This document shows positions 1-10,760 of a stretch of DNA of 64,000 nucleotides, one piece after another (within the stretch, counting starts at the first letter, position 1; each line of letters begins with the position of its first letter). The DNA comes from Torymus aiolomorphi. Taxonomy: Eukaryota > Arthropoda > Insecta > Hymenoptera > Torymidae. The position numbers and the translations under genes were made by a program. The notes under the pieces were generated by a model, which was not told where the DNA came from, ran no database searches, and saw nothing but the letters and a program-made list of their open reading frames with translations. The stretch is from positions 19,540,209 to 19,604,208 of the forward strand of contig CM070874.1 in NCBI GenBank assembly GCA_036365515.1, in the 5' to 3' direction.

Positions 1-2050
1 TTTTTTTTCCCAGTTTCGACACTGTATATCGCCTTGGGGGGGCTTTTCCCGAAAAGCTATTTCGTTTATAATGTTTATCTAAGCATTTGGGGACTTGATC
101 TACAAGAAACCATCGAAACATTTTTCCGAACGACCTAATTGCGGCTCTGGGAATATTTTTTCGTGTTTAAGACACAGCATATCGCCTTGGTGGGGCTTTT
201 CCGGAAAAGCTATTTCGTTCATCATTTTCTTCTAAGCATGCGGGGACTTGGTTTACAAGTAACCGGCGAAACATTTTTCCGAACGACCTAATTGCGGCTC
301 TCGGAATTCTTTTTCATGTTTAAGACACAGTATATCGCCCTGAGAGCGCTTTTCCGTAAAGCTATTTCGTTCATAATTTTTTTCTAAGCATTTGGTGACT
401 TTACCTACAATAAACGGTCTTAACGTTTTTCCGAACGACTTAATTGCGGCTCTGGGAATTTTTTCGTGTTTAAGACACAGTATATCGCCCTGGGGGGGCT
501 TTTCCGGAAAAGCTATTTCGTTTATAATTTTTATCTAAGCATTTGGAGACTTGATCTACAAGGAACCATCGAAACATTTTTCTGAACGACCTAATTGCGG
601 CTCTGCGAATTTTTTTTCGGGTTTAAGACACAGTATATCGCCATGGGGGAGCTTTTCCGGAGAAGCTATTTCGTTTATAATGTTTATCTAAGCATTTGGG
701 GACTTGATCTACAAGAAACCGACTTAAAATTTTTCCGAACGACATAATTGCGGCTCTGGGATTTTTTTTTCGTGTTTAAGGCACAGCATAACGCCTTGGT
801 GGGGCTTTTCCGGAAAAGCTATTTCGTTCCTAATTTTTATTTAAGCATTTGGGGACTTGATCTACAAGAAACCGTCTTAACATTTTTCCGAGCGACGTAA
901 TTGCGGCTCTGGGAATTTTTTTTCGTGTTTAAGACATAGTATATCGCCCTGGGGGGGCTTTTCCGGAAGAGCTATTTCGTTTATAATTTTTTTCTAAGCA
1001 TTGGGAAACGTTATCTACAAGATACCTTCGAAACATTTCTCCGAACAACGAACAACGTAATTGCGGCTATGGGAATTTTTTTGCATGTTTAAGATACAGT
1101 GTAGCGCCCTGGGGGAGCTCTTCCGAAAAGCTATATCGTTCATAATTTTTTTCTAAGTATTTGGGGACTAGATCTACAAGAAACCGTCTTAACATTTTTC
1201 CTAACGACTTAATTGCGGCTCTGGGAATTTTTTTCATGTTTAAGGCACAGTATGTCGCCCTGGGGGGGGGGGGGGGGGTTTTCCGGAAAAGCTGTTTCGT
1301 TCATAATTTTTTTCTAAGCATGTGGGGACTTAGTCTACAAGAAACCGTCAAAACATTTTTCCGAACGACGTAATTGTGGCTAGGGGATTTTTTTTTTTCA
1401 TGCTTAAGACACAGTATAGCGCCGTGGGGAGGCTTCTGCGGAAAAGCTATTTCGGTCATAATTTTTTTCTAAGCATTTGGAAACGTCATCTACAAGAAAC
1501 CGTCGATATATTTTTCCGAACGACGTAATTGGAGCTCTGGGAATTTTTTTTCCCAGTTTCGACACTGTATATCGCCTTGGGGAGGCTTTTCCGGAAAAGC
1601 TATTTCGTTCATAATTTTTTTCTAAGCATGTGGGGACTTGGTCTACAAGAAACCGTCAAAATATTTTTCCGAACGACGTAATTGCGGCTCTGGGAATTTT
1701 TTTTCATGTTTAAGACACAGTATATCGCCCTGGGGGGGATTTTCCGGAAAAGCTATTTCTTTCATAATTTTTTTCTAAGCATTTGGAATGTTATCTGTAA
1801 GAAACCGTTGAAACATTTTTCCGAACGTCGTAATTGCGGCCGTGGGAATTTTTTTTTCCCGTTTTCGGCACTGTATATCGCCGTGTAGGGGTTTTTCGGA
1901 AAAGTGATTTCCTTCATAATTTTTTTTTAGGTCGTGTGGGACCTTTTTTTCAAGTACCGGTCGCAAAATTTTTCGTAGCGAAGTTATTAAGTTATTGCGA
2001 CTGTGGGAATTTTAGTTTTCGTTTGTATCGCTATGGGAAAATTTGATTTG
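1..2050. repeat. Tandem satellite array, unit about 153 bp
   Basis: A conserved core ending in attgcggctctggg recurs thirteen times, starting near 138, 291, 443, 593, 747, 900, 1060, 1212, 1373, 1528, 1681, 1833 and 1994, so spacing is 150-161 bp. Each unit also carries a gcttttccggaaaagctatt palindromic block and a tctaagcatttggggacttg block. Units differ by scattered substitutions and by homopolymer length; one has a 17-base G run near 1262. The last units decay towards 2050 and the left edge is cut by the window. Short open frames here are chance products of the repeat. Confidence 0.95.
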
Positions 2051-2211
2051 CATGTAAGGGTGGTTTTGGGGGTGGATTATGGGGGTGGCGAAGTGCTAAA
2101 TTAGTTTTTACACGGTTTTTGGTCCATTCCTACCCTGTTTTATGGTTTTAAACCGGTTATAATGTAAATCGCAAATTTTAGTTTTTTCGTTCACTGTGAA
2201 CGTTCAGAATT

Positions 2212-4363
2212 TCAAACACATCCTAGGTCCATGTACTCTTTCATAAACTCTGTATAGGCTATTTTGAGTTTCTCGTCCTTAGCGAAGGTTGCTTCGAGAC
2301 GATTGAGTGCGCTTAGTGCGGCAGAATGAGAATTTTCTAGTTGAGCAGAACTCAACTAATCTCGACTTTTCCAGGGTTGACTTACTATATATTGCCCTGT
2401 TTCATCTTGACGAGTAGTTCTTTGATAAAACTCCTCGCATGCTTGTTCATCAGGTGAGTAAGATTTTTTATCCACTGATATTTCCTCCGCCCTCCAAAAA
2501 TCTTGTACGAGCTTCAATAGTTTGGCTTCATGCTCACATTCGCTAGAGCAATGAAGAGATAAAGAGTCTGGCCCACTTTCTGGGGTAACGACGCGAGATT
2601 GCTAGTAAGGAGCCAACCAAGTTTAGAACTTAGTGCGATCGGCTGAAGGCTTTGGCCCTTAACTATTTGGCTTTCAATGATTTGCGCATAAGCGCTTGTA
2701 CCGAGAAGAATATCGATGCGTGAAGATTCGAGATACATGGGGTCTGCTAGTTGCAGCCCTCTTAATTATTCGAAATTAGAATTACCAACTACGACGGGGG
2801 GCTTATAAGATGAGAGTTTTGGCAAAACTACAGATTCAACCTTTAGAGAGAAAGTTGAATCAAAATGAGGTTGTATAGAAAAACAAGCTACCTTAGAAGA
2901 AAGGGCAGCTGTCTTTTCGCCTATACCTTGAATGTGCGTGTGACTGGTTCTACAATCTAGTAAGAGCAAGTTACATAAAGCTTGTGTAACAAGTGAGATT
3001 TGAGATCCGAGGTCGATAAGCGCACGAACTTGAATTTTGGTTCCGTTAGGACTAAGGGCGTTAATCCTCGCGGTAGCTAAGAGTACTCCTGTACATTTAG
3101 TACTTTCTCCTCTATTATGGGAGGCTGCTTGATGAGCAGATTGAATGTCTTCTGAAATGACGAGATTTCCACAGTTTCGGCTAAGGGTGCTGGACAATGA
3201 GTCAATCTGATCAGTCTGCGGCGAACTGATTACTTGATTGCTGTCAGTGTGCACCAAATAGTGATGTTTGGCTTTACAGAGAAAGCATCGGTACGTAGAA
3301 GTATAATTTTTAACATTGTGCTTTCCTAAACAATTGAAACAAAGATTAGAAGATCTGATCAATTCCTTTCGCTCAGGAATCGTTTTATTGAGAAATCGTT
3401 CACATCTACTTGTAAAATGATGTTGATCACAAATCGAACATTTCTTTTTTGTTGGGATCGAAGATGAGGTTTGATGCGAATAAACCGACTGAGCATCGTC
3501 ATGCTCTGATTTACGAGGTTTTGAATTTGTGGACTGAGTTTTCGGGTTATTGTTCGAAGACGATTTAGTGCCGGCTTCGATGGCCTCTAGAGTGAGGGTT
3601 TGACTTCGGAGAAAGGCTTGAAGTTGTTCCAATGTGGGTGGATCAACACTTTCACCAAGATGTCTTTCCCATTCTTTACGAGTATTCAAATCAAGCAGCT
3701 TAAGCAAGAAATGTACCATCAGATCACTACCTGAAGTATCTGCTCTATTAAGGGATGTTAGACTAGCTATAGGGTTGTAAAGTTCCCTGTAAATACGTTT
3801 AATTTCCGAAGAAGAGTCTATCTTCATGGGTTTGACTGAGAAGATTTCTGAAATGTGAGAGCCAACAATACGACGTTGATTTTCGTAATATTCAATTAAA
3901 GTTGTCCAGGCTCGTTCATAATTATCACCCGAAATGGGAAGAGATTTAATTTTCTCAAATGCCTCACCTGTAAGGTGAGTGCGAAGATAATGCAATTTTA
4001 TAACAGGTGATAAGTCCTCACGACGATGAATGACGGCGCGAAAGACGTCCCTAAAATTTTCCCAATCAGAGAATTTACCTGAAAATTTTGGGAAATCTAT
4101 GTTAGGCAGTGATTGAAATGAAACGTTAGTTGATTGAGTAGGACTTGTAGTAATTGAGGCAGCATTCGAATTAGAGGAGCCTTGAGTGGCATCTCTTGCT
4201 CTAACAGCCTTTAAGTAATCAAGAAATTCTCCTCGGCGGACATAAAAGCTATCCTCAACCAGATCAAAGAAGTTAGTTGTAAAATAGGCATGATTTTTAT
4301 CAAGATCTTTAATGAGAAGGATTTTCTCATGATTTAACCGAAAAGTCGTATAATTAGTGAGAG
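2212..4363 (-). pseudogene. BEL/Pao retrotransposon gag-protease-pol fragment
   Basis: The frame is open from 4363 down to 2766, is broken by one TAA, continues in frame to 2514, and then needs a frameshift to read pol down to 2212. In order I see a BEL-type gag domain (FPKFSGKFSDWENFRDVFRA), three Cys/His knuckles (CSICDQHHFTSRC, CFNCLGKHNVKN, CFLCKAKHHYLVH), an aspartic-protease-like LIDLGSQIS and the downstream IDILLGTSAYAQII segment. The protease motif has Leu where the family has Ser or Thr. The pol frame ends before the reverse transcriptase catalytic motifs, next to the satellite. Two stops lie directly upstream and no ATG is seen, so the true start is lost or spliced. The element is dead. 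Confidence 0.9.
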
Positions 4364-5179
4364 TTATTACAATTAAATCTTAACCTAGGTTATAATACTT
4401 ATGCTAGTATGAACGTGAAGATGCGCTTGAAGATGCAACGTTAAGTGCGTCTGCTAACGTTCCCACGGTGAATCAGCTGATGATCAGCAGTGTTGACTGC
4501 TTGAAGAGAAGTAACTGCAAGCGTTGAATTCAGCAACCCCCTGCAGCGAAGTCAGCAACTGAATCAGGAATGTATCCAGGTGTAGATCAGCAGTCGAATT
4601 TGGAAACGAGACGATGTATCAGCAGGCAGCGATAAACTGCAAGGTCAATTAACATAAGTATTTGCTAAGACAAAAAATTGCATTCAATTTCCTCAATACT
4701 AGTTAAATATTACAAATTAAATTTATAATAAACTCAAACTCAATTAACTTGTACTAATCTCAAATAAATCTACTCAATTTTAATTAAAGTAATTTGACTA
4801 AATAGAGATCATTAAATTCTCATTAAATGGAATAAATGTACTAGATTGACTAGACGATAGTTGCAATTTTAATTAAAACAAATTGGAACGATACGTGCGT
4901 CCAAGCATTAGGACGAAGCATCCGAGCGCAATCGGATCGGCGATGGGTGCGAAGAAGATGGACTCGTCCGAGTACAGCTTCGATCCGTTAATGCGCGCCC
5001 CCTGTGGCGAATGTTGGACTCGTCCGCCTCCTAATCCTCTTGGCGATGACGTATGCGATGTTCCGGACGTAGCGCGTCCTGATTGTCGTCTGCTTGTAAA
5101 TGACACTGCTGCCCTCGTGGAAAGCTGGCTAAATGCACGGCGAGCGCCGCGCAGCTTGATGCAGTGGCAGCGAGCAGCC

Positions 5180-5430
5180 TCCACGTGGGTAATCCTTGAC
5201 TCGATATGTGTGAGCCCCGTAGCGTGTACGCTGCACGCGGGTACTCCTTGGCTTGACTGTGTGTGGACCCCGTAGCGTGTACGCTGCACACGGGTGGTCC
5301 GTGATTTGACTGTAGTGAGCCCCGTAGCGAGTACGCCGCACGCGGGTGCTCCGTGGCTTGGCTGATACGGACCCCGTAGCGTGTACACCGCACGCGGGTT
5401 GTCCGTATGTTGGCTCGCGCAAGCCCGTAG
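5180..5430. repeat. 52-bp tandem repeat in BEL leader
   Basis: The block ccccgtagcg followed by tgtacgctgcacgcgggt recurs at about 5215, 5268, 5320, 5372 and 5424, a period of 52-53 bp, with roughly 85-90% similarity by eye. Because 52 is not a multiple of three, the repeat reads through all frames and looks structural or regulatory rather than coding. Confidence 0.85.
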
Positions 5431-5468
5431 AATCGTTGCTCTTGTCAGCAACAATTAAATGATCATCA

Positions 5469-5613
5469 TACGATCGCGATGACTCTAGAGCTGGCTTAAC
5501 AGCGCACGCTCTGATGAGGAAGTTGCCACTTGTTGCTTTGAGTACGACAAGATGGCTGCCGATCACCGTACGAACGCGGTGATTCTAGAGCTGGCTTTAC
5601 AGCGCACGCTCTT
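5469..5613. repeat. Two-copy direct repeat, 100-bp spacing
   Basis: A block containing tctagagctggctt and acagcgcacgctct occurs at about 5470-5513 and again at about 5569-5613. It is part of the BEL/Pao leader. Confidence 0.75.
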
Positions 5614-5948
5614 GGCGACGTCTTGGAGTCGGTGACAACGCACACTCCAAGGCGTTTTCAGAAATGGGGAAAATAGCAATTGAATGTGATATTTCCCCTA
5701 AGAAGCCTTAGAGATTGGCTTCCGAGTGCGCGCAACGGCGAAATAAACGAGAGAGACAGCAACGTACGCGCGAAGTCGGCATGCGGGCACATGCGACTGT
5801 ATCGGCACTCACGACCACGAACACTTTAGATGCGTACCTGAAGAAATAGATGACTATCTCTACGCCACTCGAGAGTGGACGTAGAAGATAGGAAGAGGTT
5901 TCTTCAGGTGCGTCTTCATGGCGACGCAGACGATGTTTCTCCCACGAT

Positions 5949-5966
5949 CCGACTCGAAGGACCAAA
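5949..5966 (-). promoter_or_regulatory. Candidate primer-binding site of BEL/Pao element
   Basis: Read on the minus strand, tttggtccttcgagtcgg follows the LTR end TAACA directly. Its place immediately 3' of the 5' LTR is where the tRNA primer site of an LTR retrotransposon lies. I did not match it to a specific tRNA. Confidence 0.5.
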
Positions 5967-6303
5967 TGTTAGATAGATAGTAGGATTGGATCGTGGAGTA
6001 GGCGGTTCTTAAATGAAGTACTTTTCGAGTGGAGATTTAATGTAGTTTTATTTGCTGGGTACGTCATGCCTCTTGGCGGACAGTTGAGTTGCTGCTCTCT
6101 CTCTCTTGGCCGTCGCGCTAGAACTGACACCGCACAGCGTCGGATGTGCCGTCGGCGTGCCTTGGTAGTTGGAGGGGCCGGGAGGAGAGACGCGTGGCGA
6201 GTACTGATCGGTGCGGCTCTCGCGCGCGCTTGTAGTATATGTAGCCGGAGAAGGGGAACGCTCTCGGCGTCGTATGCTCGGACGCTGAATCCCGAACATA
6301 ACA
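5967..6303 (-). mobile_element. BEL/Pao 5' LTR (337 bp)
   Basis: On the minus strand the segment starts TGTTATGTTCGGG and ends CTATCTAACA, giving perfect 5-bp TGTTA/TAACA termini. It contains a TATA-like tatactac stretch and an AATAAA signal near 6047-6052, as expected for the promoter and polyadenylation functions of an LTR. The gag-pol fragment lies downstream in the same orientation. No 3' LTR is present, because the element is truncated at the satellite. Confidence 0.8.
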
Positions 6304-7336
6304 ATATATACAAGACTCAAACCGCGAAAAAGCACTATTTTCACTGTTTTTATAGCATTAATTGCACATAACTTTTTTCTATGATCTATTTCCATCTTCA
6401 TCAAGGTCGCGTTTGAAATGTAACATTTTTTACAAACATTTTAGCCTTTGGCGAGGGATATTGATACTGTCGTATTCGCCTTAAGCATATTTTAAGTGGT
6501 ATTCTGTCAAGTATAAATTAGCAAAATAATTGGCAGCGATCTGTAAAAATTCTGAGTAATTCTACTTAAAATGTGCAAACATTTTCCTATTTAATATGCT
6601 ATAAAAGAAATTCAAGTTTTCGAGTTAAAAAATCATAAAAATTGAATATTCACGAAAAAATTCAAAATTTTCAAATTTTCAATTAATTATAACTTTAGAA
6701 CGATTGCATATTTTGCTCTAAAACTTTACATTTGTGTTCTTTGGAATGAGTAAATAAATTTTGAATAATTATAAAATTGTGGCTAATTTGGAATGAGTAA
6801 ATAAATTTTGAATAATTATAAAATTTTGAGCTGAAAAGTTGGCATGAATTTACCCATATGTATATACATACATGTACAGCTCTGTCTATTCTGCGGCTTA
6901 TCGCTCGAGCCGCGCGCGCTCCGTCGCACGCTACCGTATCTCGTGTGCCGCGTTGCGCGTTACATCTACGCCCAATCACCGACTCTCACTCTCACACTCG
7001 TGTAGTCGCACCGCGGGACCCTCTTCCGTGCAGCACTAGACATCTAGACACATGCACGCCGCGCGCGTCTTGTCCGTGCGACCACCGAGTCTCTCTCTCC
7101 CTTCCTCCCACCATGCGCGTAGCGGCTGCATACGAGCCTCTCCGGCTACGCTCCCTCGTCTCTCCGGTTCGTGCGCTCCCTCTCCCCGCCACTCCCTCTC
7201 CATCATGGGGCATCGTTCGCCTCGGGCGGGAAGGAAGGCAGCCATTCGGTGACACCTAGCCATGTTACGCGCCTATGCCATTTCTGAGAATCATCAGAAA
7301 TTCTCTCTATGCTACACTTTTTCTCTTCTTTGATTT
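6304..7336. other. Non-coding spacer between BEL and copia elements
   Basis: The first half is AT-rich and holds a two-copy direct repeat of about 37 bp at 6741-6777 and 6788-6824. The second half (6880-7260) is GC-rich with many cgcgcg and ctctct stretches. I find no gene, no long TIR and no RNA gene. Confidence 0.5.
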
Positions 7337-7626
7337 TGTTGAAAATATACATATTATATTGCGCGCCCGACAAGTGTAAACACGCAACACTCACACACAC
7401 ACACTATGATACGCCTTCCCACTAGAGCACCTAACTCGACTTGGGCGCGAGCGGCAGCGGCCGTCGCGCATCTCTCTCTCGACTGCTGGAATCCGAACGA
7501 ACAGCACCGCACGCTGCGAGCATGAGAGGCTCGTGGAACATTCCACTGTATTAGTATTAAGGATACGTTTAATAAATACTTTATTATGCTTAAAGAGTTC
7601 TCTCCTTACTGATCCAACCTCCAACA
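7337..7626 (+). mobile_element. Candidate 5' LTR of the copia element
   Basis: The segment begins TGTTG and ends CAACA, has a tata-rich start and AATAAA near 7570, and is followed by tggtagcaaggagctgtgg. That sequence resembles the initiator-tRNA-type primer site used by many Ty1/copia elements. The gag start lies about 105 bp downstream. I could not match it to a 3' LTR, so the call rests on position and termini only. Confidence 0.35.
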
Positions 7627-7731
7627 TGGTAGCAAGGAGCTGTGGTTGGTAAGCTTTTTATTTATTATCCTCGATATCGACTATCGAGTCGTATAGGGAT
7701 AAAAGTGTTGTGCAAGTAACTACAGTGAGAT

Positions 7732-8724
7732 ATGAAAAAAGAAGATTCGGAGCACGAAGGAAAGCCCGAGTCATTTGAAGAAGACACAACAACAGTAGAG
7801 GTCAAGCAAGAAGATTCCGAACACGAAGGAACGTTCGAGAACGAAGAAAACAAGATGGAGAAGAAGGAAGTGACGATACCGGTGTTTGATGGAGAGAACT
7901 ATAACATGGGGAAGAAGAGAATCGAAATGTTTTTGTAATACAAGAAATGTGCCACAGTGATAACTCGAGCAAAAACTGCCAATGACAAAGAGGACTGGGA
8001 TGATCAAGATTTGAAAGCAATAAATTGGATATACAGCTCCATATCAGACAAACAATTGGAGTTTGTATGTGACTTAAAATCAGCATCCGAAATAATAAAG
8101 AAATTCGATGAAATGTATTTGAAGGAGTCTACGGCATTGCAAATTGTGTGCAGAAATCGACTAGAAAAAATGAGATTGGCAAATTACAGTGATTCAGCGT
8201 TATTTTTCGGAGAATTTGAAAAGACAGTTAATGAATTAAAAAGCGCGGGTGCAAAAGTGAGTGAAAAGGAAAAATTAAATTATATGCTGAACACCCTGCC
8301 AGAGTCATACAGTTATATAGGTGACTTAATTGATACGTTAAAAGAAACAGATCAAACGGCAGACTATATTCGAAATAAAATCAAGTTAGCTGAAATGAAA
8401 AATCGAGGAGAGTATAATGACAAAAATACAAATGCATTTACGGTGAAGAAGAAGGAAGGATGTTTCAAATGCGGAAAATTTGGACATTACGTCCGAGAAT
8501 GCCAAGATGGCGGCCAAGGGGGACAGCGAAGCGGCACATGGCGAGGCCCGACACGTGGTCGCGGTCGAGGCAGAGGAGGAAGGAGCAACTACAGCAGAGG
8601 GCGTAGCAACTTCCGCCAGCATGGAGAAGAGCAGAGCGGCAAGGACGCGAGCTCATGGATAGCGATGGCGCATGCGGCACACACAAGCGAAGAAAAAAAG
8701 ATAGGTAATTGCGAAATTGAATAG
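7732..8724 (+). pseudogene. copia Gag with CCHC zinc knuckle
   Basis: The frame is open apart from one TAA at 7936, where a Gln or similar codon is expected. The N-terminal part is acidic, followed by a copia-type gag core (IPVFDGENYNM, then DLKSASEIIKKFDEMY). Near the C-terminus lies a nucleic-acid-binding zinc knuckle, CFKCGKFGHYVREC, with the C-X2-C-X4-H-X4-C spacing, and then an Arg/Gly-rich tail. Gag forms the particle that packages the element RNA. The ATG at 7732 follows the presumed primer site. A TAG at 8722 replaces the Trp expected just before the protease motif. Confidence 0.85.
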
Positions 8725-8737
8725 TTACTTGACAGTG

Positions 8738-9008
8738 CACTGAAAAAAATTTGGCACGGCGTCTGTTTCCATCACAGTTCGTCAGCGCCCCCTTCGCTGC
8801 GTGTGTCAGACCACCCACTTTTGGCACAGCATTTGTCCGTAACGGGAGAGGAGCTGTGCCAGTACGGGGCGCGCGATGCTTTTACGGGACAGGAGCTGTG
8901 CCAGTACGGGGCAGGAGATGTGCCGAACCGCGGTACAACATTCGACCCTACTTTCGGCATAGCGTATGTACTTATCAGGTCAGCTGGAGTGCCAAATTTT
9001 TTTCAGTG
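8738..9008. mobile_element. CACTG-type MITE (271 bp)
   Basis: The element has perfect 20-bp terminal inverted repeats, cactgaaaaaaatttggcac at the left and its reverse complement at the right. The flanks share the dinucleotide TG, and removing the element plus one TG restores the copia protease frame. CACTR termini with 2- or 3-bp target duplications are the signature of the CACTA (CMC/EnSpm) superfamily. The inside encodes no transposase and holds direct repeats around gagctgtgccagtacggggc at 8850-8930. Confidence 0.9.
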
Positions 9009-9170
9009 TGGGTGTACGGACCACATTGTAAATAATGACGAGTACTTCGAAAAATCTGTTGATCTCAAGGAAAATGTCAATATTTATTTAGGAGACAATA
9101 GGTTTATCAAAGCAACTAAAATTGGAACAATTAGAACATATTTTGAAACTTTCGGTAAATTAAATGAAGT

Positions 9171-9183
9171 AACAATAAACAAT
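9171..9183. repeat. Target-site duplication, left copy (13 bp)
   Basis: aacaataaacaat is identical to the copy at 11778-11790. Together they bracket the hammerhead array inserted in the copia pol region. Confidence 0.85.
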
Positions 9184-9386
9184 TCTATAAAATGGCTAAA
9201 TTGATCTCCATGAGCAAATTTTCTTACAGTTAGTCGTAATACCTTTCCCAAATCGAAATAGTGTGCTACATTTTTATAGCCCGCACTATTTGATAGAAAA
9301 TTTTAGCACACGGCGACACTGGTAAGAGAAGTATAGAAAATACTTTAATAAAAATTACAAATTTACAAAATACAGGGAACTGAAAT

Positions 9387-9452
9387 GCGTTTCGTCCTTA
9401 GTCGTACCGGGTAGACTCATCAGGAAGATCCCGGTAGACTTATCTTCGACGC
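9387..9452 (-). ncRNA. Hammerhead ribozyme, array copy M1
   Basis: Read on the minus strand the order is stem III (GCGU), cleavage triplet GUC, stem I GAAGAU/AUCUUC, core CUGAUGA, stem II GUCU/GGAC closed by a U-G wobble, core GAA, and stem III ACGC. Both ends leave through stem III. All core bases are intact, so cleavage activity is plausible. Confidence 0.8.
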
Positions 9453-9474
9453 CGAAAATAAATGTTACTTGGAT

Positions 9475-9708
9475 TTATTTAAGGAAGTTGGAAAGTGATT
9501 TTATTTGTGGAAGCCAAGAAGTGGCAGCCACCTGGTGGATAAAGTAACAAAGATACAGATATAAATAAAATTTAGGCATGTTTGTGATCCAATGCCGTTT
9601 AAGTTTCTTAATAAATTTTATACGCTCGTAATAATATAGTTCTATAAAATGGCTAAATTGATCTCCACGAGCAAATTCTCTTACAGTTAGTCGTAATACC
9701 TTTCCCAA
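9475..9708 (-). CDS. Conserved 77-codon frame of ribozyme unit, copy 1
   Basis: The frame starts MGKVLRLTVREFARGDQFSH and ends SLSNFLK. It lies on the ribozyme strand and ends just upstream of the hammerhead. The same frame occurs in every full unit, but the copies are nearly identical, so conservation by itself is not evidence of coding. I recognise no domain. Confidence 0.25.
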   Translation of the reverse strand: MGKVLRLTVREFARGDQFSHFIELYYYERIKFIKKLKRHWITNMPKFYLYLYLCYFIHQVAATSWLPQIKSLSNFLK

Positions 9709-9843
9709 ATCGAAATAGTGTGCTACATTTTTATAGCCCGCACTATTTGATAGAAAATTTTAGCACACGGCGACACTGGTAAGAGAAGTATAGAAAAAAC
9801 TTTAATAAAAATTACAAATTTACAAAATACAGGGAACTGAAAT

Positions 9844-9909
9844 GCGTTTCGTCCTTAGTCGTACCGGGTGGACTGATCAGGAAGATCCCGGTAGACTTAT
9901 CTTCGACGC
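9844..9909 (-). ncRNA. Hammerhead ribozyme, array copy M2, core mutated
   Basis: The layout matches the neighbouring copies, but the core reads CUGAUCA. The invariant G8, needed for catalysis, is C. All stems are intact. This copy should fold but not cleave. Confidence 0.8.
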
Positions 9910-9961
9910 CGAAAATAAATGTTACTTGGATTTATTTAAGGAAGTTGGAAAGTGATTTTAT

Positions 9962-10165
9962 TTATGGAAGCCAAGAAGTGGCAGCCACCTGGTGGATAAA
10001 GTAACAAAGATACAGATATAAATAAAATTTAGGCATGTTTGTGATCCAATGCCGTTTAAGTTTATTAATAAATTTTATACGCTCGTAATAATATAGTTCT
10101 ATGAAATGGCTAAATTGATCTCCACGAGCAAATTCTCTTACAGTTAGTCGTAATACCTTTCCCAA
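9962..10165 (-). CDS. Same unit frame, copy 2, truncated to 67 codons
   Basis: A single change creates a TAA after WLP, removing ten C-terminal residues found in the other copies. The tolerated truncation argues weakly against a needed protein. Confidence 0.2.
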   Translation of the reverse strand: MGKVLRLTVREFARGDQFSHFIELYYYERIKFINKLKRHWITNMPKFYLYLYLCYFIHQVAATSWLP

Positions 10166-10300
10166 ATCGAAATAGTCTGCTACATTTTTATAGCCCGCAC
10201 TATTTGATAGAAAATTTTAGCACACGGCGACACTGGTAAGAGAAGTATAGAAAATACTTTAATAAAAATTACAAATTTACAAAATACAGGGAACTGAAAT

Positions 10301-10366
10301 GCGTTTCGTCCTTAGTCGTACCAGGTGGATTCATCAGGAAGATCCCGGTAGACTTATCTTCGACGC
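10301..10366 (-). ncRNA. Hammerhead ribozyme, array copy M3, weakened stem II
   Basis: The core CUGAUGA and GAAA are intact. The first stem II base, position 10.1, is A instead of G and cannot pair with C11.1. One loop II base is changed, leaving a G-U wobble in the loop-loop pairing. Confidence 0.8.
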
Positions 10367-10559
10367 CGAAAATAAATGTTACTTGGATTTATTTAAGGAA
10401 GTTGGAAAGTGATTTTATTTGTGGAAGCCAACATGCCTAAATTTTATTTATATCTGTATCTTTGTTACTTTATCCACCAGGTGGCTGCCACTTCTTGGCT
10501 TCCACAAATAAAATCACTTTCCAACTTCCTTAAATAAATCCAAGTAACATTTATTTTTG

Positions 10560-10625
10560 GCGTCGAAGATAAGTCTACCGGGATCTTCCTGATGAGTCCA
10601 CCCGGTACGACTAAGGACGAAACGC
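10560..10625 (+). ncRNA. Hammerhead ribozyme, array copy P1
   Basis: Stem III is GCGU/ACGC, cleavage is predicted after GUC at 10564, stem I is GAAGAU/AUCUUC (6 bp) and stem II is GUCC/GGAC (4 bp), with core CUGAUGA and GAAA complete. Loop I contains UACCGGG and loop II contains CCCGGUA, seven complementary bases that could form the loop-loop contact used by natural hammerheads. Confidence 0.88.
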
Positions 10626-10760
10626 ATTTCAGTTCCCTGTATTTTGTAAATTTGTAATTTTTATTAAAGTATTTTCTATACTTCTCTTACCAGTGTCGCC
10701 GTGTGCTAAAATTTTCTATCAAATAGTGCGGGCTATAAAAATGTAGCACACTATTTCGAT

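Larger units (their letters stand above)
4364..5966 (-). other. BEL/Pao 5' leader, non-coding
   Basis: This 1.6-kb stretch lies between the LTR and the gag frame of the minus-strand BEL/Pao element. The part near gag (about 4380-4870) is AT-rich with no gene. The part near the LTR is GC-rich and carries two tandem repeats, listed separately. Open frames on both strands across 4870-5570 follow the repeat and give Arg/Thr/Gly-rich peptides without a recognisable domain, so I do not call them genes. Confidence 0.5.
8725..9183 (+). pseudogene. copia aspartic protease remnant
   Basis: The reading LLDS before 8738 and GCTDHIVNNDEYF after 9008 together give the active-site region of a copia protease, with Asp-Ser-Gly as the catalytic triplet. 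A MITE splits the triplet between Ser and Gly. The frame continues to 9183 (YLGDNRFIKATKIG), where the ribozyme array enters. Protease would release Gag and Pol products from the polyprotein. Confidence 0.8.

Noticed and set aside
1161..2046. Small frames rich in Phe within the satellite
   Set aside because: They recur with the repeat and carry no domain or start context.
1..2050. CRISPR-like regular spacing
   Set aside because: The whole unit is repeated, there are no unique spacers, and the window is eukaryotic.
5497..5530. ctgatgagg in the BEL leader as a hammerhead core
   Set aside because: No GAAA core or stem II follows.
4873..5566. Repeated Arg/Thr/Gly-rich peptides on both strands
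   Set aside because: They follow a 52-bp repeat whose length is not a multiple of three, so the reading drifts through all frames; they lie in an LTR-element leader.
7203..7627. Frames in the GC-rich leader upstream of copia gag
   Set aside because: They have no similarity, lie within a candidate LTR and overlap each other on both strands.
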